Positions 16,169-24,501 of a stretch of DNA of 38,263 bases are shown here, in pieces (within the stretch, counting starts at the first letter, position 1; every line of letters begins with the position of its first letter). This stretch comes from Bacteroidota bacterium (GTDB lineage Bacteria > Bacteroidota > Bacteroidia > Bacteroidales > GCA-2748055). A program made the position numbers and the translations under genes. The stretch covers positions 1 to 38,263 of the forward strand of contig JAHEEC010000033.1 of assembly GCA_024640885.1 (NCBI GenBank), read 5' to 3'. Under the pieces are notes generated by a model. That model was given only the letters and a program-made list of their open reading frames with translations. It was not told where the DNA came from and made no database searches.

Positions 16169-17242
16169 CTATTGTATCACTACTTTGGTGACTGCCGAAC
16201 CTTCATTGAGGTCCACGCGAAGCTGGTAGATCCCGGAGGGATACTTCCCGGCATCCAGGAACATATAATTGTCACCCTGAACGGTCATCTTCTGGAACCT
16301 GTCCACCTGCTGACCGGCTACATTGAAGAGAATTGCAGAGGATGGTCCGGATGATTCTGCCCTGAAGCGGATGGTCACCTGGCCCTCTGCGGGGTTTGGG
16401 TATGCCGAGAGTGCCATGGGATTCAACTCCCTTTGCTCAACGGAAACTGAATTGCCGGCATCATCCCAGGCCCATGCAACAGCCCTTTTAATAATGGTGA
16501 AAAATTCAGGGGTTCCATAACTCCCGGTGGTGGCTGCATCTCCGTTCAGTCCAATGGCATTCACGCCCCAGTAAACCATTTTGTTGTTGTCAGGACCAAT
16601 GGCATCCACGGTAACCAGGTTCCAGAAATCTGCACTTGCAGCATGTGATTTCATCTGTCCCAGTTTGGCCGAATAGGTGACATTCGCCTCTTTGATGGAA
16701 ACCGGACGGATCAGGCCCACATCCACAGTGGAGTTTGACCAGGCAACCTCTGCCCCCACTTCGAAGACCTCGGTGATGTAGTGGGTGTTATCCTTGATCA
16801 CCAGCACCTGTTCCTCAGCGGTGGCCGCACCCTCAGCTGTCTGCAGGAGCTCAGCACCGTTATCGTTGAGCCATGCCCAGCGATCATTTCCGGTGGCTAC
16901 CGCATAGCCTTCAAGGTTCACGCAGGGCAGGGGATACCCGTCGGTGGCAAACCTGATTACCGCCTTTGAATCGACTGCCTCGGTAATGAACATGCCTTCA
17001 TATTTGGTATAATCCAGGGGATTGAAGTCCGGACCTGTCCCCACATCATATTCTCCGTTGCTGTTCCAGAATTCAGGAGCATAGCCCCACGCGGTCAGGC
17101 TGTCAAAGAGATCCTGGTCGGACTGGTAGGTCCCAAGTACATCGCGGCCGACCATGAGGATGGCTTTCTGTCCGAACCCATCGGATGCCAGCATGGCCAG
17201 TGCCAGTGATAGCACAAATAATCTAGTGTAAAATCTTTTCAT
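16169..17242 (-). CDS. T9SS-exported protein with a Rossmann/GATase-like domain
   Basis: This 357-residue protein has a signal peptide (about 1-24, ending GFGQ), a body of about 230 residues and a T9SS type A sorting domain (about 275-357; LSAYPNPAEGQVTIRF). The body starts with a beta strand and helix (KAILMVGRD, then LFDSLTAWGY), continues with YEGMFITEAVD and ends in a segment resembling ThuA or class I amidotransferase-like folds (LPCVNLEGYAV). The order of elements parallels one repeat unit of the neighbouring 1087-residue protein, suggesting a distant paralogue. I chose the ATG at 17242 because it starts MKRFY; an ATG two codons earlier is possible. No function is known to me. Confidence 0.78.
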   Translation of the reverse strand: MKRFYTRLFVLSLALAMLASDGFGQKAILMVGRDVLGTYQSDQDLFDSLTAWGYAPEFWNSNGEYDVGTGPDFNPLDYTKYEGMFITEAVDSKAVIRFATDGYPLPCVNLEGYAVATGNDRWAWLNDNGAELLQTAEGAATAEEQVLVIKDNTHYITEVFEVGAEVAWSNSTVDVGLIRPVSIKEANVTYSAKLGQMKSHAASADFWNLVTVDAIGPDNNKMVYWGVNAIGLNGDAATTGSYGTPEFFTIIKRAVAWAWDDAGNSVSVEQRELNPMALSAYPNPAEGQVTIRFRAESSGPSSAILFNVAGQQVDRFQKMTVQGDNYMFLDAGKYPSGIYQLRVDLNEGSAVTKVVIQ

Positions 17243-17273
17243 AATCAATATGTGTTTAAGTTTAATAAATCTA

Positions 17274-17307
17274 TAAAAAAGTGGCCACCTCCGAAGAGGC
17301 AGCCACT
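17274..17307 (-). terminator. Rho-independent terminator with UUCG loop
   Basis: On the - strand the sequence folds as AGTGGC, TG, CCTC, loop TTCG, GAGG, TG, GCCACT, and then runs into TTTTTT. The stable TTCG tetraloop and the T tract make this a textbook terminator. It sits 16 bases past the stop of the 1087-residue gene and before the next T9SS gene on the same strand. Confidence 0.88.
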
Positions 17308-17323
17308 GTATTGAATATTCAGG

Positions 17324-20300
17324 TTATTGCTTGAGGAACTTGCTCATGGAGCTCTTTCCTCCGCTCTCCACCTGCATCAGGTACAAGCCTGACTGCAAAG
17401 AACCGATGTTGAGCTGGATCCGTTCTGTCCCCCAGGAGGACTGTTCCAGTACCACCTTACCGATGGCATTGAAAATGGTCACCTGGCTGATCTCCTCGTC
17501 TGATTCCACATACAACTGCTCGGAGGCCGGGTTCGGGTAAAGCTTCACAGAAGAACCTGTATCGCTGTATTTCTCAACGCGCACGGAGCCTGAAACATAT
17601 GGATATACAGTCACACTGTAACTCCACTGGTTCCCGTTCTCGGCGGTTACCACAATTTTGGTCATGATCGTGTCACCTGCAGAGACGTCAATGGTGCTGT
17701 CACCCACAACAGTGGCGAATTCATTGCTTGCGGTTGCCATCAGGTCAACCACCGATGAATCCTGCACAAGTTGCAGGTCATAGGCCATTACTTCGGCACT
17801 GAAGGCTGGAGTAAGCGTAGCGGTTGCCACACTGTAATCCAGCGCACTCAAGGATGCATCAGAGGAGACCGCATTCACGATGCTCAGTTCTGCACCCAGC
17901 ATCCGGCTGATCTCATTCAGGTAGACCTGCTGTCCATCGGCTGTAAGCGGGAAGAAGTTGGAGAAACCAGCATTGTCGTTCCCGAATCCGAAATAGGTCC
18001 GCGCTCCGGCCGGCAAATCCACCGATCCGGGGTAGAACTCAACACCAGCATCAAACCTGACCAGCAATGGGTTCCTGAGGTTGTAGGTGGCCACAATGGT
18101 CCCGTTGGTAGTTGAGTCCAATCCCAGGAAGTCATGGGCAGGAAGCAACATTCCAATTGAGTCACCATCCAGGGTCACATTGGAGAATACCACATCGTCG
18201 GGCATACCCGTCACACCGTAAGCCACGGCGGGTCCGTCGTTCTGATGGTAGGCATTGGTGCTGTTGAACCAGTTGATGCGGCTGCTTCTTGCATCGTATT
18301 GTCCGTTCAGGATCACCGGTACGGTCAGGTTATTCCAGGCCTCTTTGTCAAGATTCTGGAAATCACTGCTGGAAGGACTGCGGCCGATGATCACAAGGTC
18401 TGCAGCATTCAGCATATCAATGGTATCCTGTCCGGCAGCTCCCAGTTTTCCGGGATAGAACTTGGTTACCCTGATGCTGTTCTTCTCCAGGAAGTTCATT
18501 TGCGGATCATCCTGGTCATCATCCGAGATAAGGGTGACGTTAAAGTCTGCAAGTCCCCATGAAGCCTCGGGTACAGCAATCCCAACCAGCCTGCTGATCT
18601 CTGCCAGGTAAACCTTCTTGGCATCCCTGGTGAGCGGGAAGAAGTTTACTGCACCTGCATTGTCGTTCCCGAATCCAAAATAGGTCCTGGGTCCGGCGGG
18701 CAGGTCTACTGAGCCCTCATAGAATTCCACTCCTGCATCAAATCTGACCAGCAACGGATTCCTGCCTGCATAGGCTGCAAGGATGGTTCCGTTGGTGGTG
18801 GAATCCAGGCCAAGGAAATCATGGGCAGGATAGCACCATCCCAGTGAATCGCCGACCAGGGTTACCCCTGCAAATACAGCATCTGAAGGATCGGATACAA
18901 CGCCATAGGCCACTGCCGGTCCATCATTCTGATGATAGGCATTGGTACTGTTGAACCAGTTGATCCGGCTGCTCCTTGCATCATACTGTCCGTTCAGGAT
19001 CACCGGAACGGTCAGTCCGTTCCATGCCTCTTTATCGAGTCCCTGGAAGTCGCTGCTGGATGCACTCCGGCCAATGATCACCAGGTCAGATCCGTTGAGC
19101 ATATCAATGGTATCCTGTCCGGCGGCTGAAAGTTTTCCGGGATAGAATTTGGTCACATTGAATCCCTGCCTGACAAGCCATTCATACTGGATATCATCCC
19201 TGGTATCGGGAGTCATCAGGATTACGCGGCTGTCTGCCGTTCCGAAAATAGGCATCTGGGTCTCCTGTCCGGTCATCCTGTTGATCTCTGCCACATAGGC
19301 CGCTTTGGCCGCTTTGGTCAGAGGGAAGAAGTTGGCCTCGCCTGCATTGTCATTCCCAAAACCGAAATAGGTCCTTGGTCCGGCGGGCATATCCACTGAG
19401 CCCTCATAAAACTCAACGCCTGCGTCAAACCTCACTACCAGCGGGTTTCTCCCGGCATAGGCCACCAGGATCGTTCCATTGGTGGTGGAATCCAGGCCAA
19501 GGAAGTCATGGGCCGGGTAACACCATCCCACTGAATCCCCAACCAGAAGGTCCACACCGGCAAAGATGGGATCTGAAGGATCAGATACCACGCCGTAAGC
19601 CACGGGAGGGCCGTCATTAGAATGGTAGGCATTGGTGCTGTTGAACCAGTTGATCCTGCTGCTCCTGGCATCATACTGTGCATTCAGGATCAGCGGAACG
19701 GTCAGGTTGTTCCAGGCCTCTTTGTCAAGTCCCTGGAAATCGCTGCTGGATGGACTGCGACCAATGATCACAAGGTCGGCAGCATTGAGCATGTCAATGG
19801 TATCCTGACCGGCGGCTGAGAGTTTTCCGGGATAGAACTTGGTCACATCAAAACCATTGTTAAGCAGGAATTCATACTGTTCGTCGTCCCTGCTATCGTT
19901 GGTGATCAAAATGACAGACTGGGCAGAATTCAATGAGAGGCTGTCGGGAATGGCGGCCCCTTCGCCGGGTGCATAGGCACCGGTGGTGTCAAATACCATC
20001 CAGTCGATCAACCCGCCGTAATCGTCGCTGCCGCTGCCGTCACCCCACTGGATATACTGGTTGGAGGTGGTGCTGTTGCTGGTGTCGACCATCACGGGAT
20101 CCGCCTTCTCATCCACGTAAACCATGAGGGACTGGTCGCTTTTGAATGCAATCCGGACCACGTGCCACTTGGTCATGTCAATATCATAATCCGCTCCCAC
20201 TGAGGTGCGGCTCGGATTCAGCTTATCGCTTTCGATCCGGATCTCCGGCCTGTATTCACCGTTGCGCATGACCAGGTTTACCAGGTGGAAATCACCGGGA

Positions 20301-20587
20301 CTTAAATCGGCCCGTACACGGGTAACAAGGGTAATACCGCTTACGGGGAGGCCCAGATCGGCCTGCCACCTGAAGGTACCGTTCACCACTTTGTATTGAA
20401 AGAGTTTGTTCCCTTCCAGTGCAGGATCATCAATAATGGCAGCAGTCAGGGCATCCACATCATTGTTGGAGGACTGACTGAACACTGAATCAGGAGAAAC
20501 ACTGCCATCATAAACAACCCACTGTTGGGCGGATAGTTGTGCCAATGTCAGAAACATTAGGAACAACAGGGTAAAGTTTTTCTTCAT
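17324..20587 (-). CDS. T9SS-exported protein with three tandem ~230-residue domains
   Basis: This 1087-residue secreted protein has a signal peptide (1-20, ending LSAQ), an N-terminal LamG/concanavalin-like region (about 22-215), three near-identical tandem domains (225-454, 455-683 and 684 to about 902), a cadherin-like beta-sandwich (about 905-1000; LSALDYSVATATLTPAFS) and a T9SS type A sorting domain (about 1010-1087). Each repeat shows a strand and helix opening, then TKFYPGKL.AAGQDTIDMLN, LVIIGRS.SSSDF, NGQYDARSSRINWFNS, PAHDFLGLDSTTNGTI and RTYFGFGNDNAG. The layout looks like a Rossmann-type or ThuA/GATase-like fold, but no named family is recognised. In the third copy WCYPAH is replaced by MLLPAH, so one copy may have lost a function. 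The protein is likely cell-surface; the role is unknown. Confidence 0.88.
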   Translation of the reverse strand: MKKNFTLLFLMFLTLAQLSAQQWVVYDGSVSPDSVFSQSSNNDVDALTAAIIDDPALEGNKLFQYKVVNGTFRWQADLGLPVSGITLVTRVRADLSPGDFHLVNLVMRNGEYRPEIRIESDKLNPSRTSVGADYDIDMTKWHVVRIAFKSDQSLMVYVDEKADPVMVDTSNSTTSNQYIQWGDGSGSDDYGGLIDWMVFDTTGAYAPGEGAAIPDSLSLNSAQSVILITNDSRDDEQYEFLLNNGFDVTKFYPGKLSAAGQDTIDMLNAADLVIIGRSPSSSDFQGLDKEAWNNLTVPLILNAQYDARSSRINWFNSTNAYHSNDGPPVAYGVVSDPSDPIFAGVDLLVGDSVGWCYPAHDFLGLDSTTNGTILVAYAGRNPLVVRFDAGVEFYEGSVDMPAGPRTYFGFGNDNAGEANFFPLTKAAKAAYVAEINRMTGQETQMPIFGTADSRVILMTPDTRDDIQYEWLVRQGFNVTKFYPGKLSAAGQDTIDMLNGSDLVIIGRSASSSDFQGLDKEAWNGLTVPVILNGQYDARSSRINWFNSTNAYHQNDGPAVAYGVVSDPSDAVFAGVTLVGDSLGWCYPAHDFLGLDSTTNGTILAAYAGRNPLLVRFDAGVEFYEGSVDLPAGPRTYFGFGNDNAGAVNFFPLTRDAKKVYLAEISRLVGIAVPEASWGLADFNVTLISDDDQDDPQMNFLEKNSIRVTKFYPGKLGAAGQDTIDMLNAADLVIIGRSPSSSDFQNLDKEAWNNLTVPVILNGQYDARSSRINWFNSTNAYHQNDGPAVAYGVTGMPDDVVFSNVTLDGDSIGMLLPAHDFLGLDSTTNGTIVATYNLRNPLLVRFDAGVEFYPGSVDLPAGARTYFGFGNDNAGFSNFFPLTADGQQVYLNEISRMLGAELSIVNAVSSDASLSALDYSVATATLTPAFSAEVMAYDLQLVQDSSVVDLMATASNEFATVVGDSTIDVSAGDTIMTKIVVTAENGNQWSYSVTVYPYVSGSVRVEKYSDTGSSVKLYPNPASEQLYVESDEEISQVTIFNAIGKVVLEQSSWGTERIQLNIGSLQSGLYLMQVESGGKSSMSKFLKQ
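17880..18538 (-). repeat. tandem domain repeat, copy 3 (divergent)
   Basis: This unit encodes residues 684 to about 902. It is the most divergent copy at its start (VTLISDDDQDD) and carries MLLPAH where the other copies have WCYPAH. The right boundary is approximate. Confidence 0.8.
18539..19225 (-). repeat. tandem domain repeat, copy 2
   Basis: This 687-base unit encodes residues 455-683. It is one codon shorter than copy 1, in the segment before VGDSLGWCYPAHDF. Confidence 0.85.
19226..19915 (-). repeat. tandem domain repeat, copy 1
   Basis: This 690-base unit encodes residues 225-454 of the 1087-residue protein. Differences from copies 2 and 3 are largely at third codon positions, so the protein sequence is being kept. 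Confidence 0.85.
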
Positions 20588-20740
20588 AATAGTTTTGATT
20601 TTGATGATTAGGTTCTTATTAAGGCTTTAAATAATGAAATATATCCCATCTTGATGTTTAAAAATTAGCGCCCCATGATAGGTGAATAGGTTTTTTGCAG
20701 TCACCAGCCCGCAAACGACAAACAATTTACTACATTTTTT
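20588..20740 (-). other. intergenic gap upstream of the tandem-domain gene
   Basis: This 153-base AT-rich gap should hold both the end of the LamG-protein transcript and the promoter of the tandem-domain gene. I found neither an exact TAnnTTTG element nor a strong hairpin in it. Confidence 0.5.
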
Positions 20741-21460
20741 TCAATCGCAATGAACACCGGGTGTTAATGAGCTCATAAAATCAGCGGGTTCCAGCGCTGC
20801 GTGGGTAACCCTTACCGCCCTGATCAAACCATTGAACCAGTTTCTATCGTCCATTCGCCCTCCCAGCGATGTTTTTCCAGAGGCACTGAGAATGGCATCC
20901 ATATAGGATACCTGCCCGGTCAATTCTTTTTTACCATCCATATAAGTGGTGAAGGTCCCCTGTTTAAAAGTGATCGCGGCATGGTGCCATTCACCTGATG
21001 GATGGGTCAGGGTTTCATCGATCAGTGCAAGGTCATCTCCGTCGGTCCGGATGAATCCATCCAGGTAGCATAAGTTTTGCTCATTGATGCGCAATTCGAT
21101 CATCACCCTTTTCTGCTGCGGATCGTCAGGATCCTGGATATGTACGAAACGGGGTTCCCTGTTCTCGGGATAGGATGCGGTCGGTTTAAACAGTACTTCC
21201 AAGGTAAACTCCCGTGCTCCGCCAATGGGATTTGCATCCACCAGCAGCCGGTCACCATCCCCGTCAAACATGACTGCACTGCCCATTTCTGTGTCCATCA
21301 CTTCAGGGTCACCCGACACCATCACCCTGTGACTTCCGATGACCTCGAGATTATCGAGGAGCCACAATTCTCCGCCGGCCGTACCCTGGCCCCTCAGCAC
21401 CATGCACAGCATGACCATTAAGATGGAAATCAGCAAGGTTGAGCGCCTATAGTTCCTCAT
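20741..21460 (-). CDS. LamG/concanavalin-like secreted protein
   Basis: This 239-residue protein has a signal peptide (about 1-25) and one LamG-type beta-sandwich covering the rest. Motifs typical of the family are SAVMFDGDGDRL, FTLEVLFKP, GEWHHAAITF and LGGRMDDRNWFNGLIRAVRV. Such domains bind glycans or form part of larger enzymes; alone it is probably a sugar-binding or structural accessory. I chose the ATG at 21460, which overlaps the end of the GH28 gene by 14 bases and suggests translational coupling; a start at 21478 would add six residues. No catalytic acid pair as in active concanavalin-fold hydrolases is evident. Confidence 0.8.
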   Translation of the reverse strand: MRNYRRSTLLISILMVMLCMVLRGQGTAGGELWLLDNLEVIGSHRVMVSGDPEVMDTEMGSAVMFDGDGDRLLVDANPIGGAREFTLEVLFKPTASYPENREPRFVHIQDPDDPQQKRVMIELRINEQNLCYLDGFIRTDGDDLALIDETLTHPSGEWHHAAITFKQGTFTTYMDGKKELTGQVSYMDAILSASGKTSLGGRMDDRNWFNGLIRAVRVTHAALEPADFMSSLTPGVHCD

Positions 21461-23114
21461 ATGACACTTCCGTTTCAAGGGCTCCCTTACCCACGCGAAC
21501 CTTGCCGGCGGCAGTTTTTACATCATCCGATCCGATGGTGATACCCTCCGTGGCATACCCCTCCACACGGCACAATACCTCGTTGTTCCCGGTGACGGAA
21601 TTCAAGTTTGCGCCCTTCACATTGACCAGGTTGACTGTGGGTTGACCATCAGTCATGACCGTCACGCCTCTTACAGTTATATCACTGGCAAACAGGCAGT
21701 TGATTCCACCTGTGGATGTAAATACCGAATTTTCAATCACCAGGCCGCTTACGGGCATCTCGGGCAATCCCATGATCTGCAGCGCCCTGTTGGCGCCGTG
21801 ACAGTGAATCCTGTCTATGGTGATATTCCTGAATTCGGGGGTCTCCTCTGTCACCTCTGGAGCATTGATCATCAGGTTTTCAATGGGATCCTCCCCCATT
21901 TCGGTGGGCGCCAGTCCCGCATAAAACAGGTTAAAGATGATGGCATCCGTGGCAATGTTGATCATGCGGATATTCTCAATGTGGATGTTCTCCACCACTC
22001 CGCCCCGTCCCCTTGTACTTTTGAACCGCAATCCCACATCGGTACCCAGGAATGAACAGTTGCTCACCCAGATATCCTTCACCCCTCCCGACATTTCGCT
22101 GCCCACCACGAAACCGCCATGGCCATGGTAAACCACGCAGTTATCCACTTCCACGAACTGTGTGGGAATCCCCCTTTGCCTTCCCTCCTTGTCCTTACCG
22201 GATTTGATGCAGATGGCATCATCTCCCACATCAAAATGAGAGTTCCTTATGGAGACCTTGCTGCACGATTCCACATCGATGCCGTCCCCGTTCTGGGCAA
22301 ACCAGGGATTTTTTACGACGATATCATTCACAGTCAGGTTTTCACACATCAACGGATGGATACACCAACCCGGTGAGTTCTGGAAAGAGGGTCCGTCAAG
22401 CAGCACCCGGTCGCATCCGATGAGCTGCACCAGTGGGGGACGGTAAAAAGCCTTATACTTATCGGGATCCTGGAGGGTGGTCAGGATTTCCCTGAAGCGG
22501 TCGGGGTCCCTGGATACCTCGTAGGCATATTCGTTGGGCCACCAGACTTTACCAGAACTATCCACTGTTCCCCCGGAGCGCACCAGTGCCTTCCACTGGT
22601 CCTCGGTGGTTTTCATCTTCTTCACGGGTCGCCATGCATCGCCAGAGCCGTCAAAAACACCCTTGCCCGTAATGGCAACATTTTCGATGCTGTCGCCAAA
22701 GATCGGGGGCATGGCCCTGAAATCCCTGCGGCCTTCAAAATAGGAATCCACGTATGGATAGTGATCAAAATCACGGCTGAATAGCACCACTGCACCCTCC
22801 TCCACGTGCAGATCCACATTGCTCATGAGCCTTATGGGTCCGGTCACCCAAACTCCCTCTGGAATGATTACCCTTCCGCCTCCCTCGGCTGCACAGGCCT
22901 CAATGGCGCTGCGAATTGCCTCTGTATTCAGCGAAATCCCGTCAGCCAGCGCACCGTAATCGGTAATGACAAACTGCCTGTCGGGGAAGGAAGGGACCTG
23001 AATATCGAATTTTTTTCCTGGTTGTTCCGTGTCGGCAGCAGGTTCACTGGCACACGCCGTCAATGTGATAAAGGGTATCAGCAATAGCTGAAGAAAAGTT
23101 TTTCGTCGTTCCAT
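21447..23114 (-). CDS. GH28 polygalacturonase-type glycoside hydrolase, lipoprotein
   Basis: This 555-residue beta-helix enzyme hydrolyses galacturonosyl linkages in pectin. All four GH28 signature sites are present: NGDG (Asp277), GDD (Asp298 and Asp299), HGHGG (His332) and RFK (Arg363, Lys365). Its N-terminus, MERRKTFLQL with a lipobox ending at Cys21, marks it as a lipoprotein, so it is membrane-anchored rather than T9SS-exported. Its length is above that of simple fungal members because of loops around residues 160-225. Whether it acts on homogalacturonan, rhamnogalacturonan or xylogalacturonan cannot be told from motifs. It follows the GH105 gene by 25 bases and overlaps the LamG gene, forming a three-gene operon. 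Confidence 0.95.
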   Translation of the reverse strand: MERRKTFLQLLLIPFITLTACASEPAADTEQPGKKFDIQVPSFPDRQFVITDYGALADGISLNTEAIRSAIEACAAEGGGRVIIPEGVWVTGPIRLMSNVDLHVEEGAVVLFSRDFDHYPYVDSYFEGRRDFRAMPPIFGDSIENVAITGKGVFDGSGDAWRPVKKMKTTEDQWKALVRSGGTVDSSGKVWWPNEYAYEVSRDPDRFREILTTLQDPDKYKAFYRPPLVQLIGCDRVLLDGPSFQNSPGWCIHPLMCENLTVNDIVVKNPWFAQNGDGIDVESCSKVSIRNSHFDVGDDAICIKSGKDKEGRQRGIPTQFVEVDNCVVYHGHGGFVVGSEMSGGVKDIWVSNCSFLGTDVGLRFKSTRGRGGVVENIHIENIRMINIATDAIIFNLFYAGLAPTEMGEDPIENLMINAPEVTEETPEFRNITIDRIHCHGANRALQIMGLPEMPVSGLVIENSVFTSTGGINCLFASDITVRGVTVMTDGQPTVNLVNVKGANLNSVTGNNEVLCRVEGYATEGITIGSDDVKTAAGKVRVGKGALETEVSYEEL

Positions 23115-23139
23115 GATGCGGTAGTTGATTCGGGAGATG

Positions 23140-24345
23140 TTACCTGTTCAGTTCATAGGCTGCGAGAATAAAGGGCCCCACAGCTTTTGAATCATTTTCT
23201 CCTTTCCTTTCGTTGATGTAATATTCATAGTCGCCGCTCCGGTAGGGAATCCCTCCCAGCCCGGCCGCAAAGCAACCATCAGTAATGGTGAGCCTGCCAT
23301 CCGGCTCTACCCTGATAAATTTTTCCAGGATAGAGTCAAAGGAGTTTTCCGCCACCTGCAGGTATTTCTTATCCAGGTATCCATGCATGGCTCCCTTTGC
23401 AAAGGCATAGACGAACATGCAGGAGGCGGACGATTCCAGGTAGTTACCCTGACTGCCGCCCATATCCAGGACCTGGTACCAGAGCCCGCTTTCCTGATCC
23501 TTCACTTTCACCAGTGCCTCCGAGGTCCTGTGAAGGATCTGGATCAGCTGCTCCCTGCCCGGATGGGTCTCGGGGAAAAAATCCAATACGTCCACGATGG
23601 CCATCATATACCAGCCCATGGCCCTTCCCCAGAAATGAGGGGAGCATCCGGTTTCATCATCGCTCCATTTCATTCCCCTGCTGGCATCATAGGCGTGGTA
23701 TAGCAATCCTGTTTCAGGATCCCTTGTATGCTTTTCGATCAATGTGATCTGCCTCACCACTTCATCGAACCACTCAGGCTCCCCGAACACGGACCCGTAC
23801 CTGGCCATGAAAGGGGAACTCATATAGATCCCGTCCAGCCACATCTGGTAAGGGTACCTGCCTTTGTGCCAGAATCCTCCGTCAGGATTGTGAGGCTGAT
23901 CCTTGAGCTGTTCGGCCAGCTGGTCAATGGCTTTTTTATATTTCTCCTCCCCGGTCCGCTGGTACAGGATGATCAGGTTGTTCCCCGGGTTGATCTTATC
24001 CAGGTTGTACTCGCTCAGGTTATAGTTGAAGATCTCCCCCTTCTCACCGATGAAAAAGTCCACGTAGTTTTTCATGTAGTCCTCATAGGCTTTATCATAG
24101 GATCCAAGCCTGTCAATAGCCTGGGCCAGCATGGCAATGTCGTATTGCCACTTGGGAGAGTTGCGGTTATGGAACTTAAGGTCCATGTCGGTGAGCCGGG
24201 GGTATCTTGAAATCACCGATTCGGCCATTCTTACGGACCAGGGCTGATTATTGTCCTGGTTCCCCGGTCCCATGACCTGGCAGTTTGTGAACACCGACAT
24301 ACCAGCCAGGATGAGGGGAAGGATTATACTTCTTTTTTGTATCAT
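23140..24345 (-). CDS. GH105 unsaturated glycuronyl hydrolase, lipoprotein
   Basis: This 401-residue (alpha/alpha)6-barrel enzyme removes the 4,5-unsaturated uronic acid left at chain ends by pectin or rhamnogalacturonan lyases. The key motif is MWLDGIYM, with Asp171 matching the catalytic Asp of YteR-type enzymes. HAYD (217-220) and HFWGRAMGWYMMA (237-249) are further family landmarks. A lipobox ends at Cys22, so the enzyme is lipid-anchored, probably periplasmic. It is the first gene of a GH105-GH28-LamG operon with a promoter match about 47 bases upstream. Its substrate depends on a lyase: within this window the heparinase-fold lyase is the only intact candidate, as the pectate lyase is broken. 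Confidence 0.95.
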   Translation of the reverse strand: MIQKRSIILPLILAGMSVFTNCQVMGPGNQDNNQPWSVRMAESVISRYPRLTDMDLKFHNRNSPKWQYDIAMLAQAIDRLGSYDKAYEDYMKNYVDFFIGEKGEIFNYNLSEYNLDKINPGNNLIILYQRTGEEKYKKAIDQLAEQLKDQPHNPDGGFWHKGRYPYQMWLDGIYMSSPFMARYGSVFGEPEWFDEVVRQITLIEKHTRDPETGLLYHAYDASRGMKWSDDETGCSPHFWGRAMGWYMMAIVDVLDFFPETHPGREQLIQILHRTSEALVKVKDQESGLWYQVLDMGGSQGNYLESSASCMFVYAFAKGAMHGYLDKKYLQVAENSFDSILEKFIRVEPDGRLTITDGCFAAGLGGIPYRSGDYEYYINERKGENDSKAVGPFILAAYELNR

Positions 24346-24391
24346 GGTTCACATATTACAGGATTATTGGGGGAAAGGATCCCCACTAATT

Positions 24392-24399
24392 CAAATGTA
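24392..24399 (-). promoter_or_regulatory. Bacteroidota -7 element of the GH105 operon
   Basis: The - strand reads TACATTTG, an exact match to the TAnnTTTG -7 consensus used by the primary sigma factor of Bacteroidota. Transcription would start near 24385, leaving a ~40-base leader. No good TTTG -33 element is found at the usual spacing, as is common for activated promoters. Confidence 0.6.
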
Positions 24400-24501
24400 T
24401 GGGATTGCACAGGGATGCATGTTTAATAATTAGCCAAACTAGCGTGGGAATCTGGTATAACAGAATCGCGGGCAGCAATCCGCATGAGAACCGGGTTGAT
24501 T

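Noticed and set aside
17880-19915. Regularly spaced repeats that could suggest an array such as CRISPR
   Set aside because: The period is about 690 bases and the repeats are coding and in frame. There are no short identical repeats with unique spacers.
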